From Kordiimonadaceae bacterium (GTDB taxonomy: Bacteria; Pseudomonadota; Alphaproteobacteria; Sphingomonadales; Emcibacteraceae), in NCBI GenBank assembly GCA_024236295.1, contig JACKKT010000002.1, positions 186,001-250,000 of the forward strand: a DNA stretch of 64,000 nucleotides. Direction: 5' to 3'. Both the position numbers and the translations under genes were made by a program. Of this stretch, positions 26,929 to 35,336 are shown piece after piece. Within the stretch, counting starts at the first letter, position 1. Every line of letters begins with the position of its first letter. A model generated the notes under the pieces. That model saw nothing but the letters and a program-made list of their open reading frames with translations. It was not told where the DNA came from and searched no databases.

Positions 26929-28080
26929 TTATCGTGTGGCCAGCTGTTGCCTGACCAGATTGGTCCAATAGCTGGCTCCAAGTTCCAGCAGATCATCGTT
27001 ATAATCATAATAAGGATTATGAAGCGGCGGCTGATCAGCCCCGTCCCCGGCCCCCAGCAATATAAAACTTCCTGGTACATGTCTTAGAAACTGGGCAAAA
27101 TCCTCGGAACAGGCGCACGTTTCACAAGAGCCGTTGACCTTATCAGCACCGACAGTTTCAATGGCGGCCCTGATTGCCGCGTCGGTTTCGATACCCGCAT
27201 TATCAAGCACAATAAATTCATGGGAATATTGAACTTCGCCCGTAACATTATGGGCATCGCATATGCCACGGACGACGTCCCGCATTCTATTTTCAATTCT
27301 GGTCTGGACCTTTGGGTCAAGGGCGCGGACATCACCCCTGATTGTCACATTTGAGGGGATAATATTTCGGGCACCATCGGTCAAAAATTCTGTAACCGAA
27401 AGCACGCCCCATTCTTCCGGCCCAAGGGAGCGTGAAATAATTGTCTGTAGGGCAGTGACAATTTCTGCCCCGGTCACCAACGGGTCACGGGTCATATGCG
27501 GCATTGAGGCATGCCCACCCTTCCCTTTTATCTCGATAACAAAATTATCTTCTGACGTCATCATCTGGCCAGGTTTTATTGAGAAGTGTCCTTTTTTAAT
27601 TCCCGGCATATTATGAAGCCCGAAAACCGCATTCATTTTAAAGCGGTCAAACAGCCCGTCTTCCATCATCGCCAAAGCGCCGCGGCCATTTTCTTCCGAT
27701 GGCTGAAAAATAAAATAAACCGTGCCTTCAAACCCACCTTCATCCGCTAGCCGCTTTGCCGCGCCAAGCAGCATTGCCGTATGACCATCATGACCACAGC
27801 CGTGAAATACGCCGCCATTCAATGATTTATGGTCACTCTCCCCCATTTCCTGAATGGGCAGGGCATCCATATCGGCACGAAGACCAATCGAATTATTTGA
27901 TGATCCGTTTTTAAGAACCCCGACGACACCTGTTTTGCCAATTCCGACATGGGTTTCAATTCCAAAACCCTTTAAATAAGAAGAAACCTTGTCAGCGGTG
28001 CGCAGTTCATTAAAGCCAAGTTCGGGATTTCGGTGAATATCATGGCGCCAGTTTTTCATTTCATGGACGAGATCATTCAT
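26929..28080 (-). CDS. M20-family amidohydrolase (hippurate/N-acyl-amino-acid hydrolase-like)
   Basis: The 383-residue protein is an M20D peptidase/amidohydrolase with a two-zinc site. Visible ligands are in FHGCGHDGHTAML (HGCGHDGH), FQPSEENGRGA, and GLHNMPG. A dimerisation lid domain follows from about residue 180. Relatives remove acyl groups from amino acids (hippurate, IAA-amino acids, N-acetyl-diaminopimelate). No signal peptide, so it is cytoplasmic. Four bases separate it from the upstream DMT transporter gene, which may carry its substrate or product; they are likely one operon. Confidence 0.88.
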   Translation of the reverse strand: MNDLVHEMKNWRHDIHRNPELGFNELRTADKVSSYLKGFGIETHVGIGKTGVVGVLKNGSSNNSIGLRADMDALPIQEMGESDHKSLNGGVFHGCGHDGHTAMLLGAAKRLADEGGFEGTVYFIFQPSEENGRGALAMMEDGLFDRFKMNAVFGLHNMPGIKKGHFSIKPGQMMTSEDNFVIEIKGKGGHASMPHMTRDPLVTGAEIVTALQTIISRSLGPEEWGVLSVTEFLTDGARNIIPSNVTIRGDVRALDPKVQTRIENRMRDVVRGICDAHNVTGEVQYSHEFIVLDNAGIETDAAIRAAIETVGADKVNGSCETCACSEDFAQFLRHVPGSFILLGAGDGADQPPLHNPYYDYNDDLLELGASYWTNLVRQQLATR

Positions 28081-28084
28081 TTTC

Positions 28085-28960
28085 TTATCCCTTCTTTCTT
28101 ATTCCCTGCCGACAGACAATTATACCGCTTATGATCAGCGTGCCCCCGATCAAATGATAAATGCCAAGTGCTTCTGAAAATAATATCCAGGCCAGTATAG
28201 CCGCCACCATCGGCTGGATCAAAAGGCTAACGGATCCAAAGGCTGCTGGAAGATGGGCAAGTGCATAAACAATCATGCTTTGACCGACAACATGGGTAAA
28301 CCAGGCAAGCGCCAGCAGCGGTGCCCAGCCGGCAAGTGTCTCTGGAATAAAATTCCCGCTTTCATTTAAGGCTATCGGAAGAAGAAAAATACTGCCAAAA
28401 ACAGCGGTTCCAAAAACAATTGATACGGTTGAATATTTCTTTCTCGCCCTTGAATTGGCAATCATATAACCTGCATAGGCAAAGGCCGTCATAAGACCCA
28501 GAAAGTCACCGATCAGATGTTCGGGGCTAAGTTCAATACTGCTGCCCATAAGAGACATTGCCCCTAGCAGGGCAAGTATCATGCCACCAACAAAAGTACG
28601 GCTGAACCGCTCCCCGAAAAAAAGAAACCCACCCACCGCCGTAAAAATGGCTGCCATATTGGCAAGCAATGTTGCATTGGCAACCGTCGTCAGTCGCACC
28701 GACCAATGCCACATGGTCAGATCAAGGGAAAAGAAAAAACCAATTATAATAAAAGGCTTTAATTCCTTAAAATTAAGGGCCGGGGTAGCCGCTCTATTAT
28801 TTTTTCGAATGTCATATAATTGCCAGGCAAACATAAGCGGAAGGGAAAGAGCAAGTCGCCAGAAAGCCGCCGAAGTCGGCGTCACGCTGGCATAACGCAT
28901 AAAAATGGGAGACGTACCGATCGCCAGCCCACCGATCAGTAGTGATATAAAAGCCGTCAT
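28085..28960 (-). CDS. DMT-family (EamA) transporter
   Basis: From the Met at 28960 the protein has 291 residues, ten predicted helices and two EamA repeats (first AIGTSPIFMRYASVTPTSAAFWRLALS, second beginning FLGLMTAFAYAGYMIANS). That is the standard drug/metabolite exporter layout. The frame stays open well upstream and overlaps the divergent Rieske gene start, so the longer form is unlikely. A GTG about 18 codons before the chosen Met is a possible alternative start. Probably co-transcribed with the amidohydrolase. Confidence 0.82.
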   Translation of the reverse strand: MTAFISLLIGGLAIGTSPIFMRYASVTPTSAAFWRLALSLPLMFAWQLYDIRKNNRAATPALNFKELKPFIIIGFFFSLDLTMWHWSVRLTTVANATLLANMAAIFTAVGGFLFFGERFSRTFVGGMILALLGAMSLMGSSIELSPEHLIGDFLGLMTAFAYAGYMIANSRARKKYSTVSIVFGTAVFGSIFLLPIALNESGNFIPETLAGWAPLLALAWFTHVVGQSMIVYALAHLPAAFGSVSLLIQPMVAAILAWILFSEALGIYHLIGGTLIISGIIVCRQGIRKKG

Positions 28961-29105
28961 ATTTATATGATCGGCAGCATTCTCAACTTGTTCTGACACT
29001 TGTCCCGTCACTCTCAAAATAAGGTGTAAAATTCTCAAGTCCTGTGATAATCTACTTTTAAAGTGATGCCTACTTAAAAAAACAAAAAACAATACAGGAA
29101 TAATA

Positions 29106-30167
29106 ATGGCAACCATTAAATCTTATGCGGCAGAAGACCTTGCCGATATAAACACACCTCTCCTATATGATTACTGGTATGTTGCGGGACTGGGCTTCGA
29201 ATTTACCCGGGAACTGAGGGAGCGAACCATTTTAAACCGCTCGCTCGTCCTTTACCGTGATGAAAATGGTAACCCTGTTGCCCTTCAAAACCGCTGCGCC
29301 CACCGCTCATTTCCGCTTGATCAGAGTACATTGGAGGAAGGCGGCATTCGTTGCCGCTACCACGGCATCAAATATAATCATGACGGTAAAATCATTGATG
29401 TTCCCTGTCAGGATAAATGCCCGCGCACCGGTATTAAAAAGTATAAAACTAAGGAAATCGGTCCGCTGGTCTGGGTCTGGATGGGGGATAATGCCGATGC
29501 TGACGAGGCGGACATACCTGAGCTTCCAGTCCATGATATGAGCAAATGGACCCATGTTGTAGGTAAATATAATTATATGGAAGGAAGCTATATCCTGCTT
29601 CATGAAAATCTGTGTGATCTTTCACATCTGCCTTACCTGCATGCATCAACTTTCAAATTTCCGAAAGAATATACGGCCGCCCCGATCAGGGTGGAACAGC
29701 ATGGAAATCAGGTCACCTTTTACCGTCAGCTGGAAGACTGGAATATGCTTAAGCCCTTTTTTCATCCAAAATTGGACTTTGGTAACCAGAAAGTCCTTTA
29801 TAAATCCGGCGGAAAATATGTCTCGCCCGCCACCAATAAGGGATATGGTCTGCTCATCCCTGTTGACGAAAAAGGAAATGAACAACCGGCCGTCGGTCAC
29901 TATGTAAACCATTATCTGACACCGGAAAGTGAGCGGAGCTGCCATTATTTCTGGTTCATCGCCCGAAATTATGCGCTCGATGATAAGGACTACAGCAAAA
30001 AACAGGGTGAAATGGTCCAGGCCGGATTTGACGAAGATGTATATGCTATCAATTTATTGCAAAAGATGTTTGAACGCGATCAGCATGACTATAGGGAAAT
30101 CGGCATCAAAGCCGACAAGCCCGGCGTCATCATGCGCAAAATTGTAAAAAGCCTGGCAGGTTCTTAA
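29106..30167 (+). CDS. Rieske non-haem iron oxygenase, VanA-like
   Basis: The 353-residue protein has a Rieske [2Fe-2S] site (Cys64-His66 in RCAHRS, Cys83 and His86 in CRYHGIKY). A mononuclear iron site follows in ENLCDLSHLPYLH (Asp171, His174, His179). This is the alpha-subunit type of aromatic-ring oxygenases and O-demethylases such as VanA, usually served by a separate reductase that is not seen nearby. Substrate open: vanillate-like, phthalate-like or other aromatic ethers. No signal peptide. It lies divergent from the DMT transporter gene. Confidence 0.82.
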   Translation: MATIKSYAAEDLADINTPLLYDYWYVAGLGFEFTRELRERTILNRSLVLYRDENGNPVALQNRCAHRSFPLDQSTLEEGGIRCRYHGIKYNHDGKIIDVPCQDKCPRTGIKKYKTKEIGPLVWVWMGDNADADEADIPELPVHDMSKWTHVVGKYNYMEGSYILLHENLCDLSHLPYLHASTFKFPKEYTAAPIRVEQHGNQVTFYRQLEDWNMLKPFFHPKLDFGNQKVLYKSGGKYVSPATNKGYGLLIPVDEKGNEQPAVGHYVNHYLTPESERSCHYFWFIARNYALDDKDYSKKQGEMVQAGFDEDVYAINLLQKMFERDQHDYREIGIKADKPGVIMRKIVKSLAGS

Positions 30168-30200
30168 ATATCCGTTGCAAAAAACATACCAGCAAAGCTT

Positions 30201-30345
30201 TTGATTGTTTTTCGAAACTATTGTATGATGCGCCCTCAAGGCATTGCAATAATTGATAAATATATGCCTGTGACTATGGGAGGGTGGAGTGTTCGTAGCA
30301 AGTATGAAGCTGTTCCTTATGCGCTGCCGGAATATCATTCCGGCA
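30201..30345 (+). ncRNA. Candidate small RNA locus: strong promoter and hairpins in a gene-free stretch
   Basis: The 321 bases between the Rieske and MAPEG genes hold no convincing gene but do hold structure. TTGATT (30201-30206) and TATGAT (30224-30229) are spaced by exactly 17 bases, a near-consensus sigma-70 promoter. About 10 bases later AGGCAT (from about 30239) can pair with ATGCCT. A perfect 9-bp hairpin, TGCCGGAAT-ATC-ATTCCGGCA, ends at 30345, followed by an AT-rich stretch rather than a clean T run. The promoter could instead serve the MAPEG gene through a long 5' leader. No known RNA family was recognised. Confidence 0.35.
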
Positions 30346-30488
30346 AATACTTCCTTTAATATTTTTCCGTCCCCGACATCAGTTTTAAATCAGAAAAAAA
30401 TATATTACCGAGGCAGCATTTATGTCTTGCTGCAATCTCATTATTTCAGCCTAAATTTTAATAAAGACTATAACAACAGGAGAATAAA

Positions 30489-30887
30489 ATGACTGAAGAA
30501 TTATACTGGTTAGTTTTAACCACCCTGATGACAGCCTTGTTCTGGCTGCCATATGTTTTAAACCGCATCATGATACGAGGTCTGATGGGCGCCATGGCAA
30601 ACCCGTCAACAGACGACAAACAACAAGCAGCCTGGGCAATTCGCGCCCATGCCGCCCATAATAATGCTGTGGAAAATCTGGTTATTTTTGCACCACTGGT
30701 GATCGCCACACACATACTCGGTGTCGCAACACCGTTAACAGCAACAATGTGCGTGGTATATTTTGTGGCACGACTTGCCCACTATATAGTTTATGTTATG
30801 GGTATTCCTGTTGCACGGACACTTGCATTCGCCATTTCATTCGTAGCCGAACTGGTTCTTGCCCTTAACCTATTGGGAATGATGTAA
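30489..30887 (+). CDS. MAPEG-family membrane protein
   Basis: The 132-residue protein has four hydrophobic helices and the MAPEG family pattern: WAIRAHAAHNNAVENLVIFAPLVIATHILG around residue 55, with the RAxxAHxNxxEN motif that binds glutathione in membrane glutathione transferases, then RLAHYIVYVMGIPVAR. Bacterial members are poorly defined; most are thought to conjugate or reduce lipid peroxides or electrophiles. GGAG lies eight bases before the ATG. It converges with the Lrp gene. Confidence 0.85.
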   Translation: MTEELYWLVLTTLMTALFWLPYVLNRIMIRGLMGAMANPSTDDKQQAAWAIRAHAAHNNAVENLVIFAPLVIATHILGVATPLTATMCVVYFVARLAHYIVYVMGIPVARTLAFAISFVAELVLALNLLGMM

Positions 30888-30889
30888 TT

Positions 30890-31345
30890 TTACAGGGCGG
30901 GGAAAGTCATTTTCCGCTTAACCCGCCCGAATACGAAACTGGAATCTATCGCGCCGACACCGGGAATGGTCGATATTTTTTCACGGACAAACTTTTCATA
31001 ACTTTTCAAATTTTCACTGACCACATGAAGCAGATAATCGGATGTCCCCGTCATCAGGTAGCATTCCATGACTTCATCAAGATCAGCAATTCCATTTTCA
31101 AAGGACTTAATGCACTCGTCAGAATGACGCTCAAGCCGTATATGGATAAATACACTAAGCGCCAGACCATATTTGTCATGATCAACCAGTGCCGTATAAC
31201 CGGTTATTATCCCTTCATCTTCAAGCTTTCTGACACGGCGCAGACAGGGTGATGGCGACAGTCCAACCCGGTCCGCCAGATCCTGATTACTCAGCCTTCC
31301 GTCCTGCTGCAAAGTCCTTATAATCCTGCGGTCAATTGCGTCCAT
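30890..31345 (-). CDS. Lrp/AsnC-family regulator, likely of megL
   Basis: The 151-residue protein (from MDAIDRR) has an N-terminal winged helix (IIRTLQQDGRLSNQDLADRVGLSPSPCLRRVRKLEDEGII). A RAM effector domain follows, with ECYLMTGTSDYLLHVV, the ligand-contact strand. Lrp-type regulators bind amino acids. The gene faces the methionine gamma-lyase gene, a layout also found in Pseudomonas putida where an Lrp-type protein (MdeR) activates the lyase gene. The Met nine codons earlier in the open frame lacks a ribosome site; AAGGAAT lies before 31345. Confidence 0.88.
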   Translation of the reverse strand: MDAIDRRIIRTLQQDGRLSNQDLADRVGLSPSPCLRRVRKLEDEGIITGYTALVDHDKYGLALSVFIHIRLERHSDECIKSFENGIADLDEVMECYLMTGTSDYLLHVVSENLKSYEKFVREKISTIPGVGAIDSSFVFGRVKRKMTFPAL

Positions 31346-31395
31346 TTTATATTCCTTGGCATAATCTGCCAATATTTAACTATATTTAAGCAAAA

Positions 31396-31448
31396 TACGC
31401 AAGCACATTGCTTCGAATTTTTGTTATAATTGCGACTATAATTGCGTA
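31396..31448. promoter_or_regulatory. Repeat-rich control region between lrp-type gene and megL
   Basis: TATAATTGCG occurs twice, 12 bases apart (31425-31434 and 31437-31446). A wider dyad joins TACGCAA at 31396-31402 with TTGCGTA at 31442-31448. Regularly spaced AT-rich repeats suit an Lrp-type octameric regulator, which would sit here to control megL and itself. The TATAAT elements also resemble -10 boxes. Confidence 0.45.
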
Positions 31449-31481
31449 AGTAATTCATGATGAAGTTTCAGGAGAATACAA

Positions 31482-32714
31482 ATGTCATCTGACAATGAAA
31501 ATAAACTCGGCTTTGCCACACGGGCCATCCATCTAGGGTATGATCCTGCAACATCGGACGGTGCCTTGGTTCCTCCTGTCTATATGACATCCACTTTTGC
31601 TTTTGAAACGGCGGAACAGGGTGGTGACATATTTGCCGGTGAAATTCCGGGTCATGTCTATAGCCGCATATCAAACCCAACCCTCTCCCTTCTCGAGCAA
31701 CGCCTTGCAAGCCTCGAAGGGGCGGAAGCCGCCATGGCTACCGCCTCAGGCATGGGGGCTATTACCTCAACTTTATGGACTTTGCTTGAGCAGGGTGATG
31801 AAATTATTGTTGATAAAACGCTCTATGGCTGCACATTTTCTTTCTTCCGGCATGGTCTGACCAAATTCGGCGTCAGCATCAAACATGTTGATATGAAAAA
31901 TCCGGAAAATATCCGGGGGCAAATTTCCGATAAAACCAAAGTCATCTATTTTGAAACCCCTGCAAACCCGAATATGCGCCTTGTTGATATTGAGGCTGTC
32001 TGTAAAATTGCCAAGGAACATAATATCACCACAGTGGTTGATAATACCTATGCAACTCCCTATCTGACACGGCCAATTGCCCTTGGTGCGGACATCGTCG
32101 TTCATTCAGCAACAAAATATCTGGGTGGTCACGGCGATCTGATTGCCGGTATCATTGCCGGCACGGAAGAAATGATTACCCGTATTCGACTTGAGGGTGT
32201 AAAGGATATGACAGGGGCGGTTATGGCCCCGCTTACCGCTTACCAGATTATGCGCGGGCTAAAAACACTGGAAATCCGCATGGACCGACATTGCAGCAGC
32301 GCTGAAAAAGTGGCAGAAATGCTGGAATCGCATCCTGCCATTACCAAAGTATATTATCCGGGCCTTATTAGCTTTGAGCAACATAATGTTGCCGCCAGGC
32401 AGATGAGCAAACCCGGCGGCATGATCGCCTTTGAACTAGCAGGCGGGTTAGCAACAGGGATGCGTTTCATGAATGATCTTAAACTGGTCAAGCGAGCCGT
32501 CAGCCTGGGCGATGTAGATACGCTTATCCAGCATCCGGCCAGCATGACCCACTCTACCTATACGTCCGAGGAGCGTGCCGAACATGATATTTCCGACAGT
32601 CTGATCCGTATTTCTATCGGCCTTGAAACACCGGAAGATATTATGCAAGATTTAAGGTCAGCCCTTGATAATATTAAATTGTCGGCAACAGAAAGTGACC
32701 GAAGTGTCGCATAA
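31482..32714 (+). CDS. megL: Methionine gamma-lyase
   Basis: The 410-residue Cys/Met metabolism PLP enzyme splits L-methionine into methanethiol, 2-oxobutyrate and ammonia. Supporting residues are VYSRISNPT, the PLP lysine in SATKYLGGHGD and, importantly, LYGCTFSFF. There Tyr115 and Cys117 match the Tyr114/Cys116 pair that marks methionine gamma-lyases against cystathionine lyases. Substrate choice is therefore methionine rather than cystathionine, although side activity on cysteine or homocysteine is usual. The divergent Lrp-type gene is its likely regulator. It ends in a clear terminator. Confidence 0.88.
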   Translation: MSSDNENKLGFATRAIHLGYDPATSDGALVPPVYMTSTFAFETAEQGGDIFAGEIPGHVYSRISNPTLSLLEQRLASLEGAEAAMATASGMGAITSTLWTLLEQGDEIIVDKTLYGCTFSFFRHGLTKFGVSIKHVDMKNPENIRGQISDKTKVIYFETPANPNMRLVDIEAVCKIAKEHNITTVVDNTYATPYLTRPIALGADIVVHSATKYLGGHGDLIAGIIAGTEEMITRIRLEGVKDMTGAVMAPLTAYQIMRGLKTLEIRMDRHCSSAEKVAEMLESHPAITKVYYPGLISFEQHNVAARQMSKPGGMIAFELAGGLATGMRFMNDLKLVKRAVSLGDVDTLIQHPASMTHSTYTSEERAEHDISDSLIRISIGLETPEDIMQDLRSALDNIKLSATESDRSVA

Positions 32715-32719
32715 CAAAA

Positions 32720-32747
32720 AAAGGCCTGTTTTAGAATACAGGCCTTT
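32720..32747. terminator. Bidirectional terminator between megL and ompW-like gene
   Basis: AAAGGCCTGT pairs with ACAGGCCTTT around an 8-nt loop, with A and T runs on the outsides, so it can stop transcription from both converging genes. Confidence 0.9.
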
Positions 32748-32767
32748 TTCATTCACTGAATATAATA

Positions 32768-33400
32768 TTAGAATTTTTTACCGATACCGGCACCAATGAT
32801 CCATGGATCAATTTTTACATGTGCTGTAACCGCACCGCCATTAATACTGGCATCTGTGCTTAAAAACAGTTTCTTAACATCAACGTTAAGGAATGTATCT
32901 TCAGCAATTTCAAAATCCGCACCAGCCTGTAATGAGAAACCAAAGCTGTCATTCAGATTAAAGCTCGTAATGGCACCGCCGGCAGCTTTTTCGCTATAGA
33001 AAAATGTGTAGTTCACACCAGCTCCAAAATATGGCTTAACGCCGGTTCCTGTTGGAACATGGTATTGCAAGGAAAGTGTCGGTGGCAACAACCATGCGCT
33101 ACCAAGGTCAGCGGAAGCACCAAGGGCAGTTCCGACACCAACAGCATTATGTTTTGTTGTTGCCGCAATCAGTTCCAGACCAATATTATCAGCAATGAAG
33201 TATGTAAAATCTACTTCTGGCACGATTTTATTATCGATATCCACAGTTCCACCAATAGATGTGGTTGCACTTGCATGAGGTGCGACATAAATACCACGAG
33301 CACGCACAAAGAGATCACCTGCCTGCTGTGCAGAGGCCATTTCAGCTGAAACCATTGAAGCGGCAAAAAGTCCAAGACCCGCTAGTAATTTTTTTGACAT
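32768..33400 (-). CDS. ompW: OmpW-family outer-membrane protein
   Basis: The 210-residue protein has a signal peptide (MVSAEMASAQ) and an eight-strand barrel pattern of the OmpW/AlkL family: VRARGIYVAPHAS start, PEVDFTYFIADNIGLELIAATTKH, LLPPTLSLQYHVPTG and a terminal phenylalanine in IIGAGIGKKF. OmpW/AlkL proteins let hydrophobic small molecules pass into the outer membrane. Length is normal. An inverted repeat resembling an FNR/CRP site lies about 62 bases upstream, in keeping with oxygen-linked control of ompW in other bacteria. Confidence 0.88.
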   Translation of the reverse strand: MSKKLLAGLGLFAASMVSAEMASAQQAGDLFVRARGIYVAPHASATTSIGGTVDIDNKIVPEVDFTYFIADNIGLELIAATTKHNAVGVGTALGASADLGSAWLLPPTLSLQYHVPTGTGVKPYFGAGVNYTFFYSEKAAGGAITSFNLNDSFGFSLQAGADFEIAEDTFLNVDVKKLFLSTDASINGGAVTAHVKIDPWIIGAGIGKKF

Positions 33401-33461
33401 TTTAATTCCTCCTGTCAGTTTTTGTTAAGCCATCAATACGATTATTAGCGACTTAAAATCT

Positions 33462-33475
33462 TTGACCGGGGTCAA
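33462..33475. promoter_or_regulatory. FNR/CRP-type dyad upstream of ompW-like gene
   Basis: TTGACC-GG-GGTCAA forms six-base arms around two bases, which in FNR terms is TTGAC-N4-GTCAA (consensus TTGAT-N4-ATCAA). It sits about 62 bp before the ompW-like start. The factor that binds is not known. Confidence 0.4.
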
Positions 33476-33498
33476 TTAACTTGCAATAATTGTTGTGG

Positions 33499-33517
33499 TT
33501 AAGAGAATTTCTCTTAA
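33499..33517. promoter_or_regulatory. Small dyad before the nitrilase gene
   Basis: TTAAGAGA-ATT-TCTCTTAA, eight-base arms with three bases between, 35 bases before the nitrilase start. It could be an operator or an RNA hairpin in the leader. Confidence 0.35.
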
Positions 33518-33551
33518 AAATGAAAACTGAACCTGGATCAGAAAGAAAAAA

Positions 33552-34496
33552 ATGACAAAAACACTCTCTGTTCTTCAGATTGGCGCCTCACAGGATGGTA
33601 CGTTGGCGACTCTGGACAAAATTCTGGGCTACGAAAAAGAAATTATTGACGCAGGATCAGATATTTTGGTGTTGCCGGAAGCCATTCTCGGCGGATATCC
33701 CAAGGGCGAAAGCTTCGGCACCCAACTTGGCTTTCGGTTGGAAAGCGGGCGAACAAGCTATCAGAAATATTTTGATCAGGCCGTTGAACTCTCCGGTCCT
33801 GAAATATCCGAGCTTCGCAATCTTTCAAAAAGGACAAGTACAACAATAATCGCCGGTGTTATCGAAAAAGCAGGATCCACTTTATATTGCACGGCCATAT
33901 TTATTGATCCGGAATTGGGCCTTACCCACAAACACCGCAAACTGATGCCGACCGGTTCTGAACGGTTGATATGGGGACAGGGTGACGGATCAACCCTGCC
34001 TGTTGTTGAAACATCTGCCGGCAAGGCGGGCGCCATCATTTGTTGGGAAAATTATATGCCTCTGCTTCGCACCGCGATGTATGCCAAGGGTATTGAAATC
34101 TGGTGTGCGCCAACCGTGGATGCACGGCCCGTATGGCAGTCCACTATGCAGCATATTGCCCTTGAGGGGCGCTGCTTTGTTGTAAGTGCCTGTCAGTTTC
34201 AACCGTCACCAAAGGCTCTGGGACTGGAAATTCAAAACTGGCCAGTGGATGATGACCTGATCAGTGGCGGCAGTGTTATATTCGGCCCGCTTGGCGAGCG
34301 ACTGGCTGGTCCTTTATTAGGAAGCGAAGGACTTATTTCAGCGACAATAGATATAAATGAAATTGCCCGCGCCCGATATGATATGGATGTCATCGGGCAT
34401 TATGCACGTCCCGACATTTTTGAACTTCGCGTCAATGAAACACCACGACAGTCCGTAACATTGTTTTCTGAGGAAAAAGAGACTGACCGAGATTAA
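33552..34496 (+). CDS. Nitrilase-type carbon-nitrogen hydrolase
   Basis: The 314-residue protein has the full catalytic set: Glu43 in VLPEAILGGYPKG, Lys130 in HRKLMPTGSERL and Cys164 in IICWENYMPL. The GGYPKG and CWENYMPL segments are those of true nitrilases (nitrile to acid and ammonia) rather than amidases. The 300-residue length also fits aliphatic or arylacetonitrilases. Cytoplasmic, no signal peptide. A Tat-exported cupin gene follows 67 bases later on the same strand; no functional link is obvious. Confidence 0.85.
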   Translation: MTKTLSVLQIGASQDGTLATLDKILGYEKEIIDAGSDILVLPEAILGGYPKGESFGTQLGFRLESGRTSYQKYFDQAVELSGPEISELRNLSKRTSTTIIAGVIEKAGSTLYCTAIFIDPELGLTHKHRKLMPTGSERLIWGQGDGSTLPVVETSAGKAGAIICWENYMPLLRTAMYAKGIEIWCAPTVDARPVWQSTMQHIALEGRCFVVSACQFQPSPKALGLEIQNWPVDDDLISGGSVIFGPLGERLAGPLLGSEGLISATIDINEIARARYDMDVIGHYARPDIFELRVNETPRQSVTLFSEEKETDRD

Positions 34497-34563
34497 TTGA
34501 CAAAAATTGATATTCAACGTTACTATCAAACAGGCAATGGTGCTGATTTGGGAGCATTAAAAA

Positions 34564-35328
34564 ATGACTGAATTCTGCAATATAATGTCACAATCAGAGA
34601 ATGAAATTGAAGTAGCGGACGGCGTATTTGTCCGAAGACGCAATTTTTTAATTGGCGGACTTTCCACAATTGTACTGGGTGGTCTTATGTCACCACTTCC
34701 TTTAAGGAAAGTTTTTGCCCAGTCTGGCGCTTTATCTTATGAGCAGTTCTTATCCCTCGCCAATCCATTGGCAAAATCATTAGTAGGTGACACCACCACA
34801 GAAGGACAGGATCAGTATTTACATTCCCTTGCAGCAATAGCCGCCAAAATTGATAGTGTTCCTGAGCCCATTGCATGGAATGACAGCACCCAAAGCTTCA
34901 AACCCGGCACTGAGATCGGTTTTACGCCTGGCGGCGAAGGATTTACTGTTCTTCATTGGCGCATGGCCCCCAACACAAAAATACGCCTTCACCGCCATGA
35001 TTATGGCAATGTGGTCACTGTCGGGCTTGGTGGTGATGCCCGTGTAGAAAATTATGAAATTGCTGATGAAAATCAGGATTATATCCCTGGAAAAACCATA
35101 AAAGTACGCAAAACCGTTGATCAGCAATTAACACCGGGCAATATAAATCTGGTTTCCCTCGATCGGAACTATATTCACGGCTTTACCGCCGGACCGGACG
35201 GTGCCCACGGATTGGACATCACAACGCGGATTAGACCGAAACCGGACCATGGCACTCCTTATCTAAGTGTCAGCAATAAAGCGACGGTCGAGATCAGACA
35301 AATCTATGAAGCGGAATGGGAAGAATAA
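34564..35328 (+). CDS. Tat-exported cupin resembling thiol dioxygenases
   Basis: A 254-residue protein with a twin-arginine signal (VRRRNFLIGGLS, hydrophobic stretch, cleavage near FAQ) and a C-terminal cupin of about 130 residues. The metal site looks like the three-His site of cysteine dioxygenase-like enzymes: His143 and His145 in RLHRHDYGNV and His205 in YIHGF, with no glutamate in the first motif. Export folded by Tat fits a metalloprotein. A substrate is not predictable; the region between residues 60 and 110 looks helical and unlike known family members. GGAG lies eight bases before the chosen ATG. Confidence 0.65.
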   Translation: MTEFCNIMSQSENEIEVADGVFVRRRNFLIGGLSTIVLGGLMSPLPLRKVFAQSGALSYEQFLSLANPLAKSLVGDTTTEGQDQYLHSLAAIAAKIDSVPEPIAWNDSTQSFKPGTEIGFTPGGEGFTVLHWRMAPNTKIRLHRHDYGNVVTVGLGGDARVENYEIADENQDYIPGKTIKVRKTVDQQLTPGNINLVSLDRNYIHGFTAGPDGAHGLDITTRIRPKPDHGTPYLSVSNKATVEIRQIYEAEWEE

Positions 35329-35336
35329 TCCCCGCC

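Noticed and set aside
28961..29116. Longer start of the DMT transporter
   Set aside because: Would overlap the divergent Rieske start and add polar residues not usual for the family.
30289..30492. A 67-codon frame before the MAPEG gene
   Set aside because: Begins with GTG, no ribosome site, no family likeness and it covers the hairpin; more likely RNA or leader.
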